Shown here: positions 1 to 18,866 of the stretch, one piece after another
How the letters are laid out: each line of letters begins with the position of its first letter
Numbering within the stretch: position 1 is the stretch's first letter
Origin: Petrosia ficiformis
Lineage: Eukaryota > Porifera > Demospongiae > Haplosclerida > Petrosiidae
Assembly: GCA_947044365.1 (NCBI GenBank)
Contig: OX345652.1
Coordinates: 3,857,374-3,921,373 of the forward strand
Reading direction: 5' to 3'
Length of the DNA stretch: 64,000 nt
Notes under the pieces: generated by a model
Database searches by the model: none
What the model was told of the DNA's origin: nothing
What the model saw: the letters and a program-made list of their open reading frames with translations, nothing else
Position numbers and translations under genes: made by a program

Positions 1-93
1 TATAACTGATTCAATGTATTATAACAATAAAAATATTTCATACCTTTATGTATGGTGTTCTAATAGTTAGAATGACAAATTCATTGTCTTGCT

Positions 94-1155
94 TTGCTTC
101 AAATGATGGAGTCAACATTTCAACATACCAAAAAAAAGGTTCCACGTGGGCAACCAAATCCTATTATTTTACGAAGTTATACTAACTATAGTAAACAAAC
201 GAACATGTCTTTGTTGTCTCTCTCCCCTGGCCTCATCAGACAGTGCTCAGACTCATCACAGAATCAATCTTCGTTATGTCAACGTTTCACTAAGTCTTTC
301 TTACAAAAGGAGGCACGCGTTGCTGAACCTCTTCTACTAGATAAAGAACTTAGATCTCTCATCTCGATGAATGTCTCTCACGTCAGAGGACACTTCTTCA
401 GGAAGAAACAAGAACAAAACATTATCACATATGTTAAAGAAATTAAACCAGTATTACAATGTGGACTACCAATCTGTGGTATCGTTGCTATGACAATGGC
501 TGCTCAGCTCCTGTTTGATAAAGGCATAACAGATCAATCCCATCCTAGCAATCTATTACGATTTGCTCAGTCTAATAAGCTCACAAGACAAGGAGAAATT
601 CTCTCCGCTCATCAGTTTGTACATATAGCACAAGAGTCATTAAAATGTGATGGTAGTGTTCACCATATCAACGAACTGACTCTTAGGTTTATTATAGATA
701 TGATTTTATGTAGGAACAAAGCTATTCTTGTTCCCTATGATAGTGATAAAGATCACAGTCCATATTTAGCAAATGGTCATCAAGCTCACTGGTGTGTGAT
801 TGTGGGTATTGCTTTCTGTATCCCAAATGACTCTCCCAGGATTAAAGAGCTTTTATCGTATTGTGAAATTGATAGATCATCCGAGTATCACTTTTATTTA
901 AAACCGAATAGAAAGTTTATTGAAACTGAGTTCTCTACTTTAGAAACCCTAAACAACGACAAGGTTTTTGTTGTTGCAAGACACGGCAAGAGTCGTCATC
1001 TTGGCTTTTGGAGACTGGATTTACTATTAGCAAGTGCAGCAAATCTTCAAGAATTGGGACCTCACAGAGACCCAAAGGAATACATGATACCTGCCGAAGG
1101 AATAAGTGAATCATTGTGTTCAAAATTTGTTGTTCTACAACAAAGAATGCAGTAG
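94..1155 (+). CDS. ACTMAP: Actin maturation protease (ACTMAP / C19orf54 family)
   Basis: Intronless reading frame of 353 aa. The family is a cysteine protease that removes the N-terminal acetylated residue of immature actin in the cytosol. Visible family marks: the catalytic-Cys segment CGLPICG with Cys123 and Cys128 (by family comparison the second, in the CGLVAL-like context, is the likely nucleophile); the NGHQAHWCVIVG segment carrying candidate catalytic His (His229 or His232); and VVARHGKSRHLGFW followed by an N-L-Q-E stretch and a D-P pair near the C terminus, as in human C19orf54. The N-terminal 80 residues are polar and not conserved. The first Met (94) is followed by another Met-Met at 106/109, so the true start may be a few codons in. 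Stop TAG at 1153-1155. ALG8 starts 216 bp downstream on the same strand. Family assignment is from recognised motifs, without a database search. Confidence 0.85.
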   Translation: MLQMMESTFQHTKKKVPRGQPNPIILRSYTNYSKQTNMSLLSLSPGLIRQCSDSSQNQSSLCQRFTKSFLQKEARVAEPLLLDKELRSLISMNVSHVRGHFFRKKQEQNIITYVKEIKPVLQCGLPICGIVAMTMAAQLLFDKGITDQSHPSNLLRFAQSNKLTRQGEILSAHQFVHIAQESLKCDGSVHHINELTLRFIIDMILCRNKAILVPYDSDKDHSPYLANGHQAHWCVIVGIAFCIPNDSPRIKELLSYCEIDRSSEYHFYLKPNRKFIETEFSTLETLNNDKVFVVARHGKSRHLGFWRLDLLLASAANLQELGPHRDPKEYMIPAEGISESLCSKFVVLQQRMQ

Positions 1156-1365
1156 ATAGTAGATCATTATTATCTGTTTTTCATTTCTTAGTCATCCTTA
1201 GAACATAGCAGTTTATTGTAAATATTTATTTATTGTTTTGGTGTGTATTTAGTACACCCAAAAACATTTTTAGTGTTTATTTTACTGTTTGTATATAATT
1301 ATAAAGATTACTAGTTATTAATTTATTGACACATTTTAATTGTGGGTGTGGCACTAGTTATTGGT

Positions 1366-1371
1366 AATAAA
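1366..1371 (+). promoter_or_regulatory. AATAAA polyadenylation hexamer abutting the ALG8 start codon
   Basis: The hexamer AATAAA occupies the six bases directly before the ALG8 ATG at 1372 and lies 211 bp after the ACTMAP stop. It could serve as the ACTMAP poly(A) signal, which would make the ACTMAP 3' end overlap the ALG8 5' end. It could equally be chance in AT-rich DNA. Confidence 0.3.
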
Positions 1372-9879
<8,508 letters not shown>

Positions 9880-10032
9880 TGGATTTATTATTAGTTTTAC
9901 AGATTATATAATTTTGTTATTGATTCTTAAATTCAAAATTGTGGTAGTAGATATAATCAAGATATAACCTTTCTGGCACAATAACTTTTAACAAATGCAA
10001 ACAGTCGCTATTCTAGTCTCGTCCAAGGACCG

Positions 10033-10215
10033 CCACACCCTATGGGCAAAAGACAGTCTGGAACAGTTGCTTCAAATTCTTGGTCCAAGCGTGAACCCCA
10101 TTAAAAAAGGACGTTCGTTGCAATAGACATCCTCTATGATTGAAAAAGACATTTAACACTTGGACCAAGAATTTCAAGCAACTGTTCCAAACTATCTTTT
10201 GGCCATAGGGTGTGG
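10033..10215. repeat. Fold-back element with arms of about 57 bp
   Basis: CCACACCCTATGGGCAAAAG...CTTGGTCCAAG is mirrored by CTTGGACCAAG...CTTTTGGCCATAGGGTGTGG. A transcript would form a long imperfect hairpin with a loop of about 70 nt. Typical of a MITE. Confidence 0.75.
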
Positions 10216-10432
10216 TCATTTTACACGGGAAGGCAATGAAATTTGCTATCCAGGAAGATCAGGTAGTGCTCCTCCTAGATACCAAACTTAGCTTGCTTAC
10301 TCTATAAAATGCTGAATACCAAGTGTTTGGTGGTACACATTTGTTCAAAATTATTATGCACAGCAAGTGTGTTTTCCCAAATACGGTCACATATTATAGA
10401 AGGATCTTTGAATGCCAGTGGTAATTTAATTA

Positions 10433-10480
10433 GTTAAGAACGTCAGTGGAGCACTGAATAGGTAATACTTGACATAGTCT
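10433..10480 (-). pseudogene. Relic of a beta-propeller gene 3' end
   Basis: On the minus strand this reads VKYYLFSAPLTFL then a stop, matching the C terminus of propeller genes A and C (VKYYLFSAPL). Homology stops abruptly upstream. A 3' fragment left by duplication downstream of gene A. Confidence 0.6.
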
Positions 10481-10630
10481 CAATGTAAAAGCGGAGGCAA
10501 AAGGTCTGCTCGCCAGACTAGTATATAGTACAGAAGCTTTGGGTGGGGCTAGCACACTTGTTGATCCAATGGAAGTAATACAATAATAATTAATTTTATA
10601 TAAAAGTTTAATTATGTGGGTTGGATATAG

Positions 10631-11006
10631 GTGTTGTTCTAGTTCTTGGGTACTAGAACCAATATAATTTTAGTTCTGCCCTTTTTATTTTAGTTCTAGT
10701 ACCAAGAACTGGAATTGGTACTAGAACTAAAAATATATTTTGTTAAGAACTAGAATTGGTATTAGAACTAAATTTTTCCAATAGAACTTTAATTAGTACA
10801 GTATCAGGAATGACATTTTCTTTGAAGTTGGAAGGGTACTAATTTTAGCATTTTACAACTTGTTTTGATAATGATATCATGCACAGCTGATGAGTACCAG
10901 CAACTGGCACCATAGAACTAGTATTACGACAATAAGACAGAACTATAACTGGAACTACAAAAAAGTTCCCGAACTAGAACTGGAACTTTTAAAATTAGAA
11001 CAACAC
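10631..11006. repeat. Inverted-repeat element with GTGTTGTTCTAGTTC ends
   Basis: Starts GTGTTGTTCTAGTTC and ends GAACAACAC after repeated TAGAACTGGAACT motifs. Inside are many TTAGTTCTAGTACCAAGAAC units in both orientations. Non-coding. Confidence 0.55.
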
Positions 11007-11094
11007 TAAATTTTTAGTTGACAACAAAAACGCAAAATTGTGATAAGCATTTCACTCTGTATTTCATTCTATTGATGAATGAAAGAATAGCAAA

Positions 11095-12929
11095 TCAGTT
11101 TATCAAGTGTGTCAGTGGAGCACTAAATAGATAGTATTTGACATAGTACTGAGCAATAATCCAATAAATTCTGTTCCCAACAATGAATGGAGGCTCAGAG
11201 CATTCGTTAGCCTTTTCTAAAGATGGAAATGTATATGAGCTTTTTTCAGAGCCATCACTGGAAGAAAGAGCATAGAGTACTTTAGATGCCGTATCCATGA
11301 AGATTATATATCCATGTGGATCAATGATTGGGGAGAGTTTCTGATGATTATAAAATGTGTATCCTGTTTTTCCATACTGCTTACTCTTCCAAATCAGCTT
11401 ACCAGTAGTGTCAACAGCAAACACTCGATTACCACAACTGTATGTAAAGAAATTAATTTTGTGTTGTCAACAAAACATACTATAGTCTGTTCACATTCAT
11501 GATATCCTCAAAATTATGATGTGATGGCTTTATATATAATATAATGTATAGTTTAATGTCATAAGGTTAATACATGATTGTACTGTAACTCAATAATGAA
11601 GCAGTGGATTGAAATTTGACATACACAAAAAAGAATGGGAAGGATAATTATATGAAAATAGTACAGGTAGTTAGTCATTCCAAACTAAAGTTATCAACAT
11701 TTTTCTGAGGACAAGGTGAATAGAACATCAAGTCAATGTAAGGGCATACATAGTTTTACACTTTAACATAAAAATTACTAAATGTTAAAACTAAAACATA
11801 TAGCAACAGCCTCACCCTCCTTCCGGAACAACAATTCTACTTACCTGTAATAAGCATATCCCTGTTCATCCACAGCAGGTCCACTTGGATAATTACCAGG
11901 ATCACAGTATCCTCTACTACTAAAAACAGTTTTACCAGTATCAATATCCAATCCAAATATTAAGTCTGGATTACCAGCAAATCCATATGCACCATACAAT
12001 ACACTGTCTTTAATCGAAAAGGCAAATGTAGCACCCCAAGACAAACGAAGTTTGTTGAGCCATTTCTCTGTACATTGACCATCTTTGTCACACTTTAGTG
12101 CAAGCAAGGATCCAGCAAGATATAATCCTCTTGTAAGATTAACAGGTATGGTTACTAAATATTCATCTTGCATTGGAGCAATCTTTATTTGACTAGTACA
12201 TCCCACCTGAGCATAATTCTTCACCCAAATCATTTTCCCATCATCAAGGTTAAAGGCATAAATCTGGCTAATGTTACTCTTCTTTTCAGCATGTTTCAGA
12301 CGATTTGTTGAAATTTGTGGTTTTGTGTTCTTTTCATTTATGCTGACATCTTTCCAGCAATCATATCCTCCACTTGCATATAATACATCAGTAGATATTA
12401 CTATTCTACTCATATCATTGGCATCATAAAGGAATGGAGAATGCCACACCTTTTCACCAGTCTGTGCATCAACGGCAACAATCTGCCCATGTTTTTTGTG
12501 TGTTGTGAAATCTGCAGCACATGTCCATCCAATAAATACTTGATCTCGTTTACTACTATAAACAGCATTAGTCAGGAATATAGTGCCACAGTCTTTATCA
12601 GTACCAAGGTCTGATGCAATCCAAAGCATCGTTCCATTTGGTGAGAATGTTCGAATTTCCAGATCATATACTGCATCTCCATTTTCTGAATATGGCTTGT
12701 ATTTCAAGAAAGGTAGAAATACTACTCCTTTATCAGATACAGCTGGGGAGTTATAGATGTACGAATATTGACCTGGATATGTGTAATTCCATACACTAAT
12801 ATTGGTATCAAACGTGTCTATATCTTTATAGTTAGTTGATGCTGGATCACCATACTGTTGTGTCCAATCACTGGATGCTAGTTGAAAAGCAAATAGAGAT
12901 AAAAAAAGACACCTCGCCATTATTGTCAT
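11095..12929 (-). CDS. Secreted PQQ-type beta-propeller protein A, two exons
   Basis: Exons on the minus strand 12929-11845 and 11437-11095 give 475 aa. Start MTIMARCLFLSLFAFQLAS is a signal peptide (cut probably before SDWTQQYGD). The mature protein carries spaced PQQ/Trp-docking-like blades with the D-x-x-T/D-G-x-x-x-W pattern: VDAQTGEKVWHS, FNLDDGKMIW, LDIDTGKTVF, VDTTGKLIWKS, plus YNSPAVSDKGVVFLP near the N terminus and several paired Cys that suit an extracellular fold. Several N-x-S/T sites. The intron splits an Arg/Ser codon exactly before SCGNRVFAVD, shared with genes B and C. The fold is assigned from the repeats; ligand and function are unknown, and PQQ binding is not implied. Closest relative in the window is gene C. 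The intron contains an R1 MITE. Confidence 0.85.
11481..11722 (+). repeat. MITE family R1 copy in the intron of propeller gene A
   Basis: Starts TAGTCTGTTCACATTCATGA and ends TTTTCTGAGGACAAGGTGAA, with all internal R1 landmarks. Opposite in orientation to the host gene. Confidence 0.75.
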
Positions 12930-13770
12930 GTAGTAGGAGTGGCTAGCCTAGAACATTGGCATTTGAATTGATTTATCAATCATGTGAAATGTATAGTGTA
13001 TCATTGCCTACTACAAAGGAAAGGACAAATTACTTCCTTACAGTGTATGAAAATCACAAAAATGAAGTAGACTCATCTTCTTTTGTCCAGTAATTTATGT
13101 GAGGCTAGTAGGATTACATACGCAACAATTTCCTGTACTTATTGGAGAATGCATCATTAATGATATTCAATCGATTAGTAATAGTGGTAAGCCTAGTCAA
13201 TAGAATATCTCGATAAAAAGCAAGCAACAAATCCATCATCTTAAAGAGCATAAAACATTTTACATCCTTCTCAAGTATGTGCCAACCAAATGGAAGCACA
13301 AGAACACAGAATATCAAGGACATTATAGAGACACAGCTCCAATAAATTAAAAATGGAGGTACATGTATAGCAAATACTGGTTATACAAAACATGATGTAA
13401 GCACTATGTATAATTATGACCTTTTACAATAAGATTTGTACCAAATTTATCTACACACTAGTATATAGTTGGATCACAATACTGTTGCATCCAATCAGTG
13501 TTACTAGTTGAAAAACAAGGACAGAAAAAACATCACTATATAATTAAATATTTTTAATAGGAAGGATGACACACAACTGTTGTCATAATGATGAACTGTA
13601 TCACATGACAAAAGTGAACTCTAACAGTTTTAACAAACAATCATGTGACTATTGATACTTTGCAATGCAAAACACATCATGTATATTAATGATGATTAGT
13701 AAGGGAAAATGGAGTTTTGTTTTAGAGTAATTATGTAAAATTAGTTTTAAGAACGTAAGCAGCAAATGTA
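12930..13770. other. Intergenic region between propeller genes A and B
   Basis: No intact gene recognised. A small minus-strand frame at 13114-13323 has no recognisable family. A relic of a propeller first exon lies at 13461-13536. Confidence 0.5.
13461..13536 (-). pseudogene. Relic of a beta-propeller gene 5' end
   Basis: Minus-strand translation contains TDWMQQYCDPTI, matching SDWTQQYGDPTS of gene C just after the signal peptide. The DNA upstream (TTGAAAAACAAGGACAG reversed) resembles the gene C signal-peptide coding sequence more than that of A. No downstream homology remains. Confidence 0.6.
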
Positions 13771-15292
13771 TTACTTGTTGTCCGTAATCACCTTGTGCAA
13801 AGAAATACTGAACAAATAAAACTTTGCTAAGTTGTGTGACTTTATCAAATAAACTGCACTACCAGCTATAATAGGTGGCTGTGTGCAACCATTATCTGTA
13901 GCTTGAAGCTTTGGAATATCGTAAGTTCCTTGAACTGAACCATCACTGCATTTGAGAGCAATTAGCTTTGAACTATCAGTATTAATAAATACTAACAGAC
14001 CCGATGATTGATCAATGGCAGGAGAATGTTTGAACAGGGAAATCGATTTATATCCCTTTGATCCATATGTCTTGCTTTTCCATAGTGAACGACCTTTAGA
14101 ATCAACCGCAAAAACCAAATTTCCACAACTGTGAAGAAACAATTAAAATAATTATAGAATTATATTTAATACTTAACTTTTTTACAAATATCACAAACCT
14201 GTAATAGGCATTTCCGTCTTCATCAACAGCAGGACCACTAGGATAGTCATCATCAGAGTTGCAATATCCTTTGTTACTAAATAGAGTTTCGCCGGTATCG
14301 GTTTTCAATCCAAATATCAAGTCTGGATTACCCTTAAGTCCATTTGATCCAAACACAATACTACCATCTCTGTTATAAGCAAATTTAGCATCCCAAGATA
14401 GGCCTATATTCTTTAGCCATTCCTTCGAACATTTACCTGAGGAGGAACATTTCAATGACAACAGACTACCTTCACAATCAAAACTATCTGGAAGGTTAGC
14501 AGGGAGAAGTAGTTTAGCCCCACTATCCGTGGGGAATACTTTTGTCTGGGTATAACATCCGACATGATCAATATCAAGAGTATGGAGTAATTTCCCATTT
14601 TTAATGTCAACTGCAACGATTTGACTTATGTTGTTCTTGTCTGTTAGGTCTCTTTTAGAGCTCAAATACGATTTAGTGAATAGTCGTGGATTACGATTCA
14701 TCTCATACAATGTTGCACCATCTCTTCCACAATCGTAACCTCCACTTGCAAATACAACATCTGAACTAATAGATATTGAACTCATATCATTGGCGTCATA
14801 TAGCATTTGAGACCTCCAAACTTCTGATCCATCAGTAGCATCGTATGCCATCAACTGACCGTGTTTTTGGTAGTATGCCCCAGCAGTAGTGCACGTCCAA
14901 CCCAAAACCACTAAATTGTGTTCTTTACTATATACTGCATTAGTCAAGAAAACAACACTGCAACTATCATCACTCCCAATCCAGTTTGCCATCCACATTT
15001 CGCTCCCATTCGGACGGACTGCTCGCAACTGTAACCAGTACTGCGGATATTCCAGGTAAGGTAGGTAAACCACACCAGTCTCAGAGACTGCTGGGGCGCC
15101 ATAGAATATGGCATACTCTTCTTTAACTGTGTAATTCCATCCTAATACAATATTATCACGACTAATGTCGACATAGTTAGTAGAATGGGCCCCTCCATAT
15201 AGTTGAGACCAATCGGCAATTGCGTAAAGCGGTAGAAGAAGAGAAACAAGTATCATCAACATCTTCAACTGTGTCACGAAGAACTGACTCAT
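13771..15292 (-). CDS. Secreted PQQ-type beta-propeller protein B, two exons
   Basis: Exons 15292-14199 and 14128-13771 (minus) give 483 aa. N terminus MSQFFVTQLKMLMILVSLLL then LYAIADWSQLYGG: a signal peptide, with Met11 an alternative start. Blades: YDATDGSEVWRS, VDIKNGKLLHT, LKTDTGETLFS, VDSKGRSLWKS, LKCSDGSVQGT. Conserved motifs shared with A and C include FLTNAVYS, GWTC, YDANDMS, ASGGYDCG, NPDLIFGL and YPSGPAVDE. It is clearly more distant from A and C than they are from each other. The intron position and phase are identical to A and C. Reading through the intron yields a short alternative tail, judged a shadow because the exon 2 sequence is conserved in the family. Function unknown; extracellular by signal peptide. 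Confidence 0.85.
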
Positions 15293-15349
15293 TAGTCATG
15301 TGATGATGTGAGGCAATTGCACGTGTTCTAGTCTGTTAGTAGACTGTTA

Positions 15350-15558
15350 CCCGCCCCTTTGCATAGAGAAGCTCGAGGAATTGGGGTCTGGTGATATATA
15401 TAATTATTATGTTATTTGTAATTTGTAAATAGATCGCTTGTAGGAGTGTTGATCGCGCCTACGTAAAATTACTTTGTAGCAGGAATGTTGCCAAGAACCT
15501 AACATTACTCTGTATGTTAGCAGACCCTTACTCCAGCTCCTCTATGCAAAGGGGCAGG
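15350..15558. repeat. Inverted-repeat element upstream of propeller gene B
   Basis: Left arm CCGCCCCTTTGCATAGAGAA GCTCG, right arm CTCCAGCTCCTCTATGCAAA GGGGC: the arms are reverse complements over about 25 bp. Non-coding, lies immediately upstream of the gene B start. Confidence 0.6.
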
Positions 15559-15734
15559 TGCCATACTGCATATACAATTCATAAAATGGGAGAAGCTGAG
15601 GAGGAAAAAAAAACAGAAAAAAGGGTTTTTCTTTCGTGGGCTCCTGATATATATATATATATATAATTATATATATATATAATACTTTTATTATGATACA
15701 CACACCACTATAACAAGTGTATATAGAGAAAAAA

Positions 15735-16195
15735 AACATCCCTATGATTGCTTTACAAATTTAAGTAAAGATAAACGTATCTCTATGACTGCTTTGTGGT
15801 GTCCAGCATTCGGTAATCATGGCTGACTTTATCAAGCATGAAAGACAACAGCTTATTATTTTGATTATCTACTCTCCTGGCCTTTCAAAGGACCTTGTAG
15901 AACTTTAGGAATATATTTCAGGCAGAATAGCTAGCTATTAGTTCCAGTTTCTACGTAAGCTACACAGATTTCTTTCTGCTGCTGTGTAGAGCTTGATCAA
16001 TGATCGCGCGTTCTTTTACGCGCCACGCCCATTAATTGACCGAGCCCCCGGGAAGATGTAACTTCCTTAACTACGTATACAACGCATACTCGCGTAAGTG
16101 GACACAAGAAAATATATATATATATAATATATATAAACATACATCGAACCCGTGGGAAAGCAATCATAGGGATGGCCCTGCGGGCCATAAAAAAA
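15735..16195 (-). repeat. R4 repeat (GGGCCATCCCTATGATTGCTTTCC family)
   Basis: Ends with AAAGCAATCATAGGGATGGC at its right side and has a second CATCCCTATGATTGCTTT segment at its left, so it is partly inverted. Carries CGCGCGTTCTTTTACGCGCC, GGAAGATGTAACTTCC and a (TA)n tract. The same sequence recurs reversed at 25197-25395, and at 47611-47822 and 61296-61500. Fills the gap between propeller gene B and the ubiquitin-like gene; no gene seen in 15293-16226. Confidence 0.65.
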
Positions 16196-16226
16196 AAATA
16201 TAACAAATCTCTATAATGAATATATA

Positions 16227-18756
16227 CTAATTACTCAATTCATATAAACGGTGATGAATTTTGTCAGTAAATGAAGGTGACATCACTTCATCCAAAGGCA
16301 TATACAATGTTGCTAGTCTAGCCTTTACAATGTTCATGAGCATTGGTGGATTTGGCTTAACCTTTTCTGACATTAGCTGTACCATCATACGAGCATCAAC
16401 TTTGAGATCATTGGGAACATACCATGGCAAGCATAGCAAAAAATCCGTTAATTTTTCTTTCTCTAAAATGTCTTGCATCTGGTCTGACAAACACATATTC
16501 TTCAAACTGAAGATGCCTGCACAGATACTAGTTAAATACAAGTCCTTCACTAATGGTTTCTCTTTCACTAAATCACTGTCTAGATGTCGCTCGTAGTTGA
16601 AATATATGAGGTTCACAAAGGGCTTGTAAGTTGTCCAGAAAAATCCTGTCATCTTTTCAGCTTCTCTAACCTCCTCGTAAGTATATTCACGTAAGAATCT
16701 TTGCATGAAGGATAGAATTTCTTCCAAGAAATAGCTAAATCCCTCATCAGTGACACAGTCAGTAGTTGCAGTGGCAATGATAGAAAAGAAGAGTGTAGTA
16801 AAATATCTAAAAAGAGAATAGGGGACAAATAGTTTTCTAAATTCAGACAGTTGATGTGTGATAATGTAAAGGCCAACTGATGACGAAATTAATCTACTAC
16901 AGGGTAAAATTCCCACCAACCAGAGTTTCCAAAGTTTAATACTATAAGGCATATTTACACCTCTGGAACATTTATGCAATACTATCAGCTAAGTAATTTC
17001 AGAGCCTAGATTCATGGGAGGGGGGAATACCCACACACACCCACCAACCCCCATGACCCAACTTTCTCAAAACATGATTTTTGACACTAACATACATACT
17101 TTATGACTACTGCTTGAGCTCCTAATGAAATGTGATTGGTGATTTTCTTACAGACTGCCAAAACTCCATGAATTATTGGAGGAGATGTGAGGTACTTGTG
17201 TGTCTCATGAGTGTAACTAAGAGAAAGTAAAGTAGAGATAACAATGCTTGCACAAAACAGAGAGTAAGAAGGAGACAACATTGCTGAAGTCATCTGCTCT
17301 ATCATTTGTGTTTGTATAGCTATGTGAAGTCGACAGGAAGGTAGTTCAGCAAGACTAGAAAAGGATGAAAGAGACATGTGATAAATTATAACTGTAATAT
17401 TACTATTAAATCAATCATTTCGAGTTACAAAGATTGAGATTGGGAAGAGTTACTAGTACATACATACAATTTGAGTTAAGTGTTATTGCTTCCTTCATTG
17501 TAAGTTATAGTTATGAAGAGTCACTCATTGTACAGATTTAGAGTACACTAAATCCCTTATTGCAAATATCAAATTATACAAGGAACAAAAATACCAATAG
17601 GCTTTTATAAATCCTTAGTTTCGGTTATTAAGTTACGACAATTTGTATAACTAAATGTAATCATTTATTATTATCTCAGTTTTCTTATTTATATTCGCAT
17701 AATTATAATTATAGAGACGACCAATACTTACTTTGAAATAACCCACATTGCCTTAAACATTGTTTCGGTAAGTAATGCATTTTGGCCTGCTCTAGAACCA
17801 CGAATGGCTGCCCTCTGGTTATATGGAGCCTCAACCTTTTGATAAGGATATATTTGCCATCTTATTACAGATCTGCTAAGCTGGTTTATGCAGTTTGGGT
17901 TCTGTAGCAGCAGACATCGAACACCAATAGTTACGCTGAGTTTAATGAGTACTCTTAAGATCGAGTACTCTAGGTACTGCATTTCTATCAACAGAGAAGT
18001 CCAGGGAATATCTGAGAGAAGTTTATGTATCATAAAGGTAGTTTCTATGCCACCATTGTGAACAAAATAAAGTCTGTTAGCTGTTCCTCTGTCCAAGTCA
18101 CGAGAATGGAAATACTTGTCAACTAGACTTTCAATCAGTGATGGCTTTATTAATGTTTGTATTTTAGAGTCTGTAACTTGTGATATAGTATTATCAAAAA
18201 ATTCTTGAAAATTTGATTCTAAAAATTTCACTATTAGTTTCATCGACTCGAGTATTTCGTGCACTTCTTTAAGATCAGCTTGTGTTGTAAATTCAACCGT
18301 CAGTATATCTCCGTCTTGAAAATAAAGAAGTGACATTTGCTGATTGTCAAAGATTACCTGTGACTCAAATGATAGAGTCTGTGAACACACTGGTATCTCC
18401 AGTTCTTTTTCAATAGCTTCTTTAATGTGTTTCCCTGTTCTTGGATAAGATAAGAATTTCAGTTTTCTTTCTGTATTTCTTAGATGCTCTGCAGTCTTAG
18501 CTGTTGGACAAAGCCTAACTATGAGCTCGACTGGCGTCAAATGTTCATCTACCATATACTTTAGAGTAGTAACAGTTTCTTCTGCGGACACCTGTTCTTT
18601 CTGTGACTCGGAATCTGACGTCGAGAGACTGGAAGAATTCTGAATCTCCATTGCCTGAATTTTCGGAGCGTTTGGTGGAGTCTGATCTTCAGTTTGACGA
18701 TTCACACGGTGACGATCTTTGCTCCTGTTTTCGTTTGAAGACTGTTGGTTACCCAT
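16227..18756 (-). CDS. Uncharacterised ubiquitin-like-domain protein with N-myristoylation motif, three exons
   Basis: Exons on the minus strand 18756-17732, 17354-17100, 16806-16227 join in frame to 619 aa. The N terminus MGNQQSSN fits an N-myristoylation site (Gly2, Ser6/7), followed by a polar, Ser-rich disordered region to about residue 60. Residues about 95-160 resemble a beta-grasp ubiquitin-like fold (LKFLSYP...GKHIKEAIEKEL, then QTLSFESQVIFDNQ, LYFQDGDILTVEF). The remaining 450 residues are alpha-helical and Leu-rich, like armadillo/HEAT-type proteins, without a recognised domain name. No catalytic motif seen. It is divergent from ANKMY2 across 110 bp. I do not recognise an orthologue; membrane attachment through myristate is inferred from the N terminus only. 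Confidence 0.75.
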
Positions 18757-18866
18757 GTCTCGGTCTTATAACCTTGTCAAAAAAAAATTAATATTTATAA
18801 ACAAAGGTGTGGTTACTTTTTGGCCACGCCCTATTTTTCACAGTGCCCAAGGAGACCAAACCTAAA
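18757..18866. promoter_or_regulatory. Putative 110-bp bidirectional promoter
   Basis: The only DNA between the ATG of the ubiquitin-like gene (-) and the ATG of ANKMY2 (+). Contains GGCCACGCCC, a GC-box-like sequence, and an A-rich tract. No TATA box in a convincing position. Shared promoter inferred from spacing. Confidence 0.5.

Larger units (their letters stand above)
9880..11094. other. Intergenic region made of inverted repeats
   Basis: Lies between the convergent ends of ALG8 (+) and propeller gene A (-). It holds a fold-back element (10033-10215), a gene relic (10433-10480) and a second inverted-repeat element (10631-11006). No further gene is seen. Confidence 0.6.

Noticed and set aside
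13114..13323. Minus-strand 69-codon frame with hydrophobic N terminus
   Set aside because: No family resemblance, no splice context and no duplicate in the window; likely chance frame in AT-rich DNA.
14129..14198. Read-through C terminus of propeller gene B without splicing
   Set aside because: GT-AG borders and the conserved exon 2 in all three paralogues show this is an intron.
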